Positions 58,479-64,000 of a stretch of DNA of 64,000 nt are shown piece by piece (position 1 is the first letter of the stretch; every line of letters starts with the position of its first letter). Made by a program: the position numbers and the translations under genes. The notes beneath the pieces were generated by a model. That model ran no database searches and had not been told where the DNA came from. It was given only the letters and a program-made list of their open reading frames with translations. The stretch covers positions 124,001 to 188,000 of the forward strand of contig DGQT01000042.1 of NCBI GenBank assembly GCA_002390845.1, in the 5' to 3' direction. Source of the DNA: Chitinophagaceae bacterium UBA4407 (lineage in GTDB: Bacteria; Bacteroidota; Bacteroidia; Chitinophagales; Chitinophagaceae).

Positions 58479-59513
58479 ATGAAAAAAATTATAATTCTAA
58501 CTGCTATTGTTTTTGCTATCATTCCTCATTTCGTTTCAGCTCAGTTTGGTTATGGAAAAGTGTCTGAAATTGAAGAACTGAAAACAAGAAAACTTATTGT
58601 AATTATTGAAGAGCCTAAGGATAAAGTCATAAAAAAGATCACGAAGAAAAAGCATGAAGATAAGATACCTGTATATAAAGCCGCGATTAATGAGTATAAC
58701 GCTAAGATGAAGCAGGTGGCAGAAAAGTTCTGGACGTTCTCTAAAAATGGTATTGAGTACAAAACCTATCAGGAAGTTGATGAACTAAGAAAGGCAAAGA
58801 ATAAAGATTATGCTATCCTGTATTGTCTAAGCGGCGAAATGAGTGATATTCATTCGGGCTTCGATGAGTCTTCTGGTTTAAACTGGACATGGAATACTGA
58901 AGATGATGCAGAAGACAGGGATTATTTTGATGGCTTTACAGAAATGAAGGTATCATTGTTGGAAGATATGAAAAGCATACCAATTATGTACACAGTTTTG
59001 CCGGATATATTCCCTACAGTTACAAGTCTTGTGCTTGGCATGCAAACACTACAAACTTACATGGATATAAGAGTAAGGCAGAAGAAAGACGGAGAAGATA
59101 TTTCGCAAAGGGAGTATATGAATAATTCAATTAAAAAAAATAATCATGATCTCGCTGGTAAGACTTTGTTGATTCGTGAAGATATGCTTAGTAAAAAGCT
59201 GGATAAAAGTAAAATTGCAGACGCTTACCCTTACAAGTTCGAAATAGTAAATAAAGAAAAGCTCGATTCAATTGTATTCAATACAAACACAAACTACATT
59301 TATGCAATGGTTATGCCCGCAGTAAATTCCGGTACCAGAACTAATTCCGTTTATTATTTTCAGGCGGCTATTGGTGCAGGTAACGGAGAATATTATGGCC
59401 TCTCTATGCCAAATATTGCTGCAACAATTTTTTCTGCCGGAATTGCCGGCCATGGAAAAAAGTATGTTGAAGAAAAAAACCTTCAGGATTTTGTAAAAGG
59501 AAAAACATTGTAA
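58479..59513 (+). CDS. Exported protein of unknown function
   Basis: A 344-residue protein with signal peptide to about residue 21 (FVSAQ). The mature part starts with basic/acidic alternation (EEPKDKVIKKITKKKHEDK near 45-63) and continues with mixed alpha/beta sequence; a conserved-looking block is YAILYCLSGEMSD near 103-115, another YIYAMVMPAVNSGTRTNSVYYFQAAIG near 277-302. No catalytic motif was recognised. It stands alone between two terminators with its own promoter box, so it is an independent transcription unit. Confidence 0.8.
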   Translation: MKKIIILTAIVFAIIPHFVSAQFGYGKVSEIEELKTRKLIVIIEEPKDKVIKKITKKKHEDKIPVYKAAINEYNAKMKQVAEKFWTFSKNGIEYKTYQEVDELRKAKNKDYAILYCLSGEMSDIHSGFDESSGLNWTWNTEDDAEDRDYFDGFTEMKVSLLEDMKSIPIMYTVLPDIFPTVTSLVLGMQTLQTYMDIRVRQKKDGEDISQREYMNNSIKKNNHDLAGKTLLIREDMLSKKLDKSKIADAYPYKFEIVNKEKLDSIVFNTNTNYIYAMVMPAVNSGTRTNSVYYFQAAIGAGNGEYYGLSMPNIAATIFSAGIAGHGKKYVEEKNLQDFVKGKTL

Positions 59514-59516
59514 AAT

Positions 59517-59546
59517 AAAAAGCCGGCAATTTTTTGTCGGCTTTTT
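59517..59546 (+). terminator. Intrinsic terminator
   Basis: AAAAAGCCGGC (59517-59527) and GTCGGCTTTTT (59536-59546), 11-base stem with one G-U pair, 3 bases after the stop at 59513. Confidence 0.88.
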
Positions 59547-59561
59547 ATTTCTGATTTTTTT

Positions 59562-59612
59562 GACCCAACTATAGTTTTATATGGCATCGTTCCTTGCGTC
59601 GCACCCGTTTAC
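59562..59612 (+). repeat. Element A half-unit (GCG-type), forward
   Basis: Outer end GACCCAACT (59562), TATGGCATC at 59580, core TTGCGTCGCACCCGTTTAC at 59594-59612. No partner in the gap. Confidence 0.8.
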
Positions 59613-59666
59613 TGTATCACAATACTCAGCCGTTTGCTCTTAAAATCCGGCACTTAACTTTACACA

Positions 59667-60014
59667 ATGAATATTGAAAGCCTTCGCGAATATTGTTTGT
59701 CTAAAAAAGCCGTGGAAGAAGGCTTCCCTTTTGGTGAAGACACTTTGGTATTTAAGGTGGCAGGTAAAATATTCTTGCTTACAGGTCTAACAAACAATCC
59801 GCTACAGTTTAATGCCAAATGCGATCCTGATAAAGCCATTGAACTGCGGGAACAATACGATGCCATACAACCTGGCTATCACATGAATAAAAAACACTGG
59901 AATACCATTACTGCAGACGGAAGTTTATCAAACGCTTTGATAAAGGAAATTATTGATGATTCTTATAACCTGGTAGTACAGTCGTTGCCAAAAAGTGTAA
60001 GGGAAAATTTGTAA
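59667..60014 (+). CDS. MmcQ/YjbR-family protein
   Basis: A 115-residue cytosolic protein of the MmcQ/YjbR family: LREYCLSKKAVEEGFPFGEDTLVFKVAGKIFLLTG at 5-39 and GYHMNKKHWNTI near 73-84 are typical. The family adopts a CyaY-like double-wing fold that has been suggested to bind DNA, but no function is established. A near -7 box (TAACTTTA, 59655) lies just before the ATG. Confidence 0.9.
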   Translation: MNIESLREYCLSKKAVEEGFPFGEDTLVFKVAGKIFLLTGLTNNPLQFNAKCDPDKAIELREQYDAIQPGYHMNKKHWNTITADGSLSNALIKEIIDDSYNLVVQSLPKSVRENL

Positions 60015-60099
60015 TTATGGACCGATACGGATTAAGGTTAACCTGATTAAAAGTAATACTCATGAAATTATTATTTGATTTGTGTAAACCAATATATGT

Positions 60100-60729
60100 A
60101 TGAAAAGCAATATTACTCTGGGGCTTATTTTGCTCTTTACAGTATCAAACATAACCTGTACTAAATCTTCCGTAGAACTGAACAATAGTGTTGTCGAATC
60201 ACAAGCAGAGCAAACTGATCTTAATGCCACGGTTGCGAATAAAGCTGTAACTTATCTTATTCCCAAAGGCAGCCAATACTGTACCCCAAACCCACTGACT
60301 TTTACAACACAAAGCCAGTTAACTTTTAAGGCTGTTTTTGATAGTTCTTGTATTTACACAACGATTGATCCTATTAATCAGTACGATGTAAATAAACTCT
60401 ATGGATTCTCTGATTGCGGCAGCCACCATCTTATAAACAGTGCCCGTATCGGATGGCGTTGGAGCAACGATTCGCTGCGCATTTTTGCTTTTGTGCACAA
60501 TGACGGAGCAATGCTTATTCGTGAGATTACTACTGCCAAAATCGGGAGTGCCATAAAATGTCAGATTACCTGTTTGGATGGCTCTTATAATTTTGAAGCA
60601 AATGGAAAAACAGTATCGCTTGCACGGCATTGTTCTGGCAATTACACCAGGTATAAACTGTACCCCTATTTTGGGGGCGATGAGTTTGCGCCACACGATA
60701 TCAGGATACAGATAAAAGAGGTTAATTAA
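60100..60729 (+). CDS. Hypothetical lipoprotein
   Basis: A 209-residue protein with a lipoprotein-like signal (LFTVSNITC, Cys at about 20). The mature part is beta-rich with several Cys (CTPNPLTFTTQ, SDCGSHHLINSARIGWRW, IKCQITCLDGSYNF), which may form disulfides outside the cytosol. The DPINQYDVNKLYGFSDCG to RHCSGNYTRYKLYPYFGG stretch hints at a single compact domain that I do not recognise. Its stop directly abuts the stop of the convergent DUF2461 gene. Confidence 0.75.
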   Translation: MKSNITLGLILLFTVSNITCTKSSVELNNSVVESQAEQTDLNATVANKAVTYLIPKGSQYCTPNPLTFTTQSQLTFKAVFDSSCIYTTIDPINQYDVNKLYGFSDCGSHHLINSARIGWRWSNDSLRIFAFVHNDGAMLIREITTAKIGSAIKCQITCLDGSYNFEANGKTVSLARHCSGNYTRYKLYPYFGGDEFAPHDIRIQIKEVN

Positions 60730-61398
60730 TCAGTGCTCCAATGCCCGGTTTACAAAAGCAATAAACGGCTGTAACGTTTCAAATGCATCGGTAATTTTTT
60801 TTACAAGGTTTTTATCGGTAAGTTCAGCATCTGATACAGGCGTAACAGCAACAAAGCTTTTAAGTTTTATATACTCAATTGCCGGGTTATCTGCTTCATA
60901 ACCCTTAGGCGGACGGCTTAAACGTGTGCCCTCTCTATCGCTCAGTTCTTTGTAGGTAGCAACAAATTTTTTACTGCCAATAATTTTTTTAAATTCATCA
61001 AAATTATAATCAATTTCCTGTCTTAATTTTTTTAAGCCATCAACTTCCGGCATCCATAAACCGCCACCCACAAAACTATTCCCCGGCTCGCAATGAAAAT
61101 AATAACCGGCCAGTACACTTTTCTTGCCACCTTTAATAAAACTTGCGCCCATATTGCTTTTGTAGGGCGATTTATCTTTGCTGAAACGCACATCCCGGTT
61201 AATACGAAATACACAATCCTTTGCTTTCAACGATGCAATTTCCTCGTCATTTTTGCCAAAGCTATCTATTACATTTTGCACATGGCTTACAAAATCAGTT
61301 TTCGCTGCTTCATAGTGTTTACGGTTTGCTTCAAACCAGTCGCGCTGGTTATTTTTCTTTAGATCCTTCAGAAATTTTATAGTTGCAGGCTGCAGCAT
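60730..61398 (-). CDS. DUF2461 family protein (TIGR02453)
   Basis: A 222-residue cytosolic protein with the family hallmarks FLKDLKKNNQRDWFEANRKHYE near 9-30, CVFRINRDVRFSKDKSPYKSNMGA near 62-85 and GGGLWMPE near 112-119. The function of the family is unknown. The gene is convergent with the lipoprotein gene; the two stops touch at 60729/60730 with no gap. Start ATG at 61398. Confidence 0.92.
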   Translation of the reverse strand: MLQPATIKFLKDLKKNNQRDWFEANRKHYEAAKTDFVSHVQNVIDSFGKNDEEIASLKAKDCVFRINRDVRFSKDKSPYKSNMGASFIKGGKKSVLAGYYFHCEPGNSFVGGGLWMPEVDGLKKLRQEIDYNFDEFKKIIGSKKFVATYKELSDREGTRLSRPPKGYEADNPAIEYIKLKSFVAVTPVSDAELTDKNLVKKITDAFETLQPFIAFVNRALEH

Positions 61399-61493
61399 AT
61401 TTTTTTGTTTTGCAAGTTAACACGATAAATAAAAAACGGTTCACAATAATAAAGTTTCTAAAGAATAGTCTTGAAAGCAAATGAATTTTTTTG

Positions 61494-61543
61494 AGCCGAA
61501 CAAAGTACTGCTATTGAACTTCTCTTGCGTCGCACACTGCATC
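61494..61543 (+). repeat. Element A half-unit (GCG-type), forward
   Basis: Outer end GAGCCGAAC (61494), CTATTGAACTTCTC, core TTGCGTCGCACACTGCATC at 61525-61543. In the gap 61399-61846; the rest is AT-rich leader for the gene at 61847, with no other feature seen. Confidence 0.8.
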
Positions 61544-61846
61544 TGTAACAATACTATTCAGCAATCCAATGCAGTGCCGCTGTTCTTTAGCAAGGCTTGT
61601 AACTATAAAAAATACTTTTTTATCGTGCCTGTATTCATGCGCATTTTCTAACAATGTTTTGTTTTTCGTTAGTAATAAACATTCATTTCTTTGCAACTGG
61701 CAACCCAAATATTGTAAATGGTGTTGCGGCGAACAAACATTTTAAAATTAAAAAATAAATTTATTTTTAAAATAGTATTGCAATTTCAAAAACAGTTTTT
61801 ATCTTAACAATCTTATAATATCCATCATCAAAAAACAACCCATCAA

Positions 61847-62401
61847 ATGGCAAAAGCAAATAAAAAGAAAGCAGTAAAAAAGGCCGCTAAAAAGGCAGCT
61901 CCCAAAAAAGCTGTAGCTAAGAAAGTAGTAAAGAAAATTGCAAAAAAAACAGCTCCAAAGAAAGTTGTTAAGAAAGCTGCTCCCAAAAAAGTAGTAAAGA
62001 AAGCTGCTCCTAAAAAAGCTGTTCCCAAAAAAGCTGTGGCTAAGAAAGTAGTAAAGAAAGCCGTAGCTAAAAAGGTTGTTAAAAAAGCCGCAGCTAAAAA
62101 AGCTGCTCCAAAAAAAGCGGTAAAGAAAGCTGCGCCCAAAAAAGTGGCGGCAGCAAAGCCCGTTGCTAAAAAAGCCGCTCCAAAGAAAGCGGTGAAGAAA
62201 GCCGCTCCCAAAAAAGCGGCACCAGCAAAGCCCGTTGTTAAAAAAACTGCGCCAAAAAAAGCTAAAACTAAAAAGCCTGTAGCAGCACCAGCACCTGTTG
62301 TTGCTCCGGAAGTTATAGTGCCGGCAGAGGCTCCTGCAACTGCAACTGAAACTCCAGAAACTCCTGCAACACCTGCACCTGAATCTACAGAAGGTAACTA
62401 G
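61847..62401 (+). CDS. Histone H1-like Lys/Ala/Pro-rich repeat protein
   Basis: A 184-residue protein; residues 5-145 are tandem KKA/APKK and VAKKVVKK units (about 10-12 residues each) with almost no other composition, as in the C-terminal tail of histone H1, bacterial AlgP and Hc1-like proteins. The last 40 residues change to Ala/Pro/Glu/Thr-rich acidic sequence. The basic part should bind DNA non-specifically and compact it. The repeats make the DNA prone to copy-number change. A perfect terminator follows; a large leader precedes it. Confidence 0.88.
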   Translation: MAKANKKKAVKKAAKKAAPKKAVAKKVVKKIAKKTAPKKVVKKAAPKKVVKKAAPKKAVPKKAVAKKVVKKAVAKKVVKKAAAKKAAPKKAVKKAAPKKVAAAKPVAKKAAPKKAVKKAAPKKAAPAKPVVKKTAPKKAKTKKPVAAPAPVVAPEVIVPAEAPATATETPETPATPAPESTEGN

Positions 62402-62415
62402 ATCAACATAAATTT

Positions 62416-62448
62416 AAAAGAGGCTGCCCAAAAAGGGCAGCCTCTTTT
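62416..62448 (+). terminator. Intrinsic terminator after the H1-like gene
   Basis: Perfect 14-base arms AAAAGAGGCTGCCC (62416-62429) and GGGCAGCCTCTTTT (62435-62448) around a five-A loop, 15 bases after the stop. Confidence 0.93.
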
Positions 62449-62530
62449 GTTTTGGACTGTGTTTAAAAAATAAGCTATGCAAAATGGCGGCCAAGTGCTC
62501 TAAAGTGTTGAATAGAATTTTTGAAGATGC

Positions 62531-62639
62531 AGTGTGCGACGCAAGGATGTTGATTGGTGATTTGATGATTGGCCAATTTGATAAATGTATTTCATGGGCG
62601 CATCATCAAATTATCAAATTAATTCCGTCTGCCTGGTTC
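62531..62639 (-). repeat. Element A reverse half-unit with nested element B
   Basis: AGTGTGCGACGCAA at 62531-62544, element B at 62551-62620 (TGATTGGTGATTTGATGATTGG ... CATCATCAAATTATC), outer end GCCTGGTTC at 62631-62639. Gap 62402-62750 otherwise holds only the terminator and an AT-rich leader. Confidence 0.85.
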
Positions 62640-62750
62640 AAAAATAATTTTTCAAAAAAAATATTTACAAGAAGGCTAAGCTTTTTGTAAATATTTACTG
62701 TCTTTATACAAGAGCAGGGAAATCAGCTGCTTTTATGTAAATTCGTAAAT

Positions 62751-64000
62751 ATGGATCAGGAGCAAACGGTTGTAACAGAAAGTATTTTTCCAAAATATAC
62801 ATTGAACGAGGAGCAGGAACGTAAGGAAATACTGCGGCATTACCGTGCCCTGCTGCGAAACCTTAGGACAAAACTTAAACCACGGGACAAAGAACTGGTG
62901 CGTACTGCATTCGAAATGTCTGCAGAGGCGCATAAAACCATGCGACGCAAAAGCGGCGAACCTTATATTCTGCACCCACTGGCGGTAGCAAATATTTGTG
63001 TGGAAGAAATTGGTTTGGGGGTGCGTTCCAGTATTTGTGCTTTGCTGCATGATACTGTTGAAGATACCGATATAACCCTTGAAGATGTTGAACGCGAATT
63101 TGGAAACGAAATAGCAAGGATTGTTGACGGGCTTACTAAAATATCCTCGGTAATTGATACCAATACCAGCCAGCAGGCCGAAAATTTTAAGAAAATACTG
63201 CTAACACTTACGGATGATCCCCGCGTGATATTGATAAAGTTGGCTGACCGCCTGCACAATATGCGCACTATGGATTTTATGAAGCGTGAGAAGCAGCTAA
63301 AGATTTCCAGCGAAACTGTTTGGGTTTATGCGCCGCTTGCTCATAGAATGGGATTGTATAATATTAAAACAGAACTGGAAGACCTTGCCATGAAATACAT
63401 GGAACCCGAGGCTTACAGGGATATTGCACGAAGGCTTGCTGAAACCAAACGGGAACGCAGCCGTTACATTAATGAATTTATTAAACCGATCAAGGATAAA
63501 TTAGATACCAGTGGTTTCGACTTTGAAATTTACGGTCGCCCAAAAAGTATACACTCTATCTGGAATAAAATAAAAAAGAAAGGTGTGTCTTTCGATGAAG
63601 TATACGACCTGTTTGCCATACGCGTTATTTTAAATTCGCCGCCCGAAAAAGAAAAAGAAGAATGCTGGAAGGTATATTCAATGATTACTGATGAATACAC
63701 GCCTTCACCAGAACGGTTACGCGACTGGCTTAGCAACCCAAAGAGCAACGGGTATGAGGCTTTGCATACAACAGTGATGGGCCCGCAGGGCCGATGGGTA
63801 GAAGTACAGATACGCACCAAACGCATGAACGAAATTGCAGAAAAAGGGTTGGCGGCGCATTATAAATACAAAGAGGGCAGCAGCAGCGAAGACCGCTTTG
63901 ATAAATGGTTTGGACAGATACGTGAAGTAATCAGCAGCCAGGATACAGACAGCGTAGATTTTTTGCAGGACTTCAAAACCAGTTTCCTGGCCGAGGAAAT
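62751..64000 (+). CDS. Bifunctional (p)ppGpp synthetase/hydrolase, RelA/SpoT family (5' part)
   Basis: Starts at the ATG 62751 and remains open to the window end (416 codons). The N-terminal HD hydrolase domain is present with its metal and catalytic residues: SGEPYILHPLAVANI near 70-85 and LLHDTVEDTD near 104-113 (HD and ED pairs). The synthetase domain follows, with YGRPKSIHSIWNKIKKKG near 261, DLFAIRV near 288 and KSNGYEALHTTVMGP near 331. Both domains look intact, so it is the single bifunctional stringent-response enzyme (SpoT/Rel type). The TGS and ACT part lies outside the window. Confidence 0.95.
   Translation, partial: MDQEQTVVTESIFPKYTLNEEQERKEILRHYRALLRNLRTKLKPRDKELVRTAFEMSAEAHKTMRRKSGEPYILHPLAVANICVEEIGLGVRSSICALLHDTVEDTDITLEDVEREFGNEIARIVDGLTKISSVIDTNTSQQAENFKKILLTLTDDPRVILIKLADRLHNMRTMDFMKREKQLKISSETVWVYAPLAHRMGLYNIKTELEDLAMKYMEPEAYRDIARRLAETKRERSRYINEFIKPIKDKLDTSGFDFEIYGRPKSIHSIWNKIKKKGVSFDEVYDLFAIRVILNSPPEKEKEECWKVYSMITDEYTPSPERLRDWLSNPKSNGYEALHTTVMGPQGRWVEVQIRTKRMNEIAEKGLAAHYKYKEGSSSEDRFDKWFGQIREVISSQDTDSVDFLQDFKTSFLAEE

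Noticed and set aside
61843..62211. Minus-strand frame rich in Ala/Phe/Thr
   Set aside because: It is the mirror of the Lys/Ala/Pro repeat gene on the plus strand and has no independent support.
1..64000. CRISPR array
   Set aside because: Repeats are dispersed between genes, in both orientations and with variable spacing, and no cas gene is present.
1..64000. tRNA, rRNA or insertion sequence
   Set aside because: I saw no cloverleaf ending in CCA, no rRNA signature and no transposase-like frame in any gap. A short tRNA could be missed without a search tool.

Overview
The window looks like a chromosomal segment of a Bacteroidota bacterium, most likely of the Chitinophagaceae. The supporting signs are a SusC/SusD pair with an ECF sigma factor and FecR anti-sigma factor, a type IX secretion sorting-domain protein, TAnnTTTG-type promoter boxes, weak ribosome binding sites, and many lipoprotein and Tat-like signal peptides. 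No rRNA, tRNA, CRISPR array, phage gene or transposase gene was seen.

Layout. 1-310: start of an XRE-type regulator cut by the window edge. 476-6748: 3-keto-sugar type genes (Gfo/Idh/MocA oxidoreductase, DUF1080 hydrolase, very large c-type heme protein) with a DUF92 membrane protein. 7017-8241: fdhD and a small partner. 8453-18153: a minus-strand sugar cluster (GH3 beta-glucosidase, GDSL hydrolase, DoxX, UlaG-like metallo-hydrolase, MetE-like enzyme, SIS, ROK, SDR, Gfo/Idh/MocA). 18278-33282: a polysaccharide utilisation locus read on the minus strand (ECF sigma, FecR, SusC, SusD, LamG lipoprotein, FG-GAP/ASPIC lipoprotein, two glucoamylase-like proteins). With the GH3 enzyme this resembles a beta-1,2-glucan degradation set. 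33685-36909: paaABCD of the phenylacetyl-CoA epoxidase, with a 23S-IVP-like four-helix-bundle gene between inverted repeats inserted between paaB and paaC. 37069-45772: DPP-IV-type peptidase, DUF3857/transglutaminase protein, an orphan Wzc-type tyrosine autokinase and a T9SS cargo protein. 46227-54812: purL, hldD, a Doc-type toxin-antitoxin pair fused by overlaps into an hldD-proC operon, a dienelactone hydrolase and pyrG. 55060-64000: FAD/NAD(P)-binding protein, asd behind a candidate threonine attenuator, several unknown proteins, a histone-H1-like Lys/Ala/Pro protein and the start of a bifunctional RelA/SpoT enzyme.

The most striking feature is a dispersed intergenic repeat family, here called element A. 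More than 40 half-units lie at about 33 sites in 64 kb, always between genes. A half-unit runs from a GCCCGGC-like outer end through TATGAAGC or TATGGCATC to a palindromic core, TTGCGTCGCACACTTGTAC or TTGTGTCACTCACTTGTAC. Half-units are usually paired head to head, outer ends outward, around mosaic interiors. The interiors contain at least four further reusable modules, including a second palindromic repeat (element B) found in five copies. I do not recognise this family. It behaves like a REPIN- or MITE-like non-autonomous repeat, but no mobilising enzyme is in view.

Limits: all functional calls come from reading motifs by eye. No database search, structure prediction or alignment was run.
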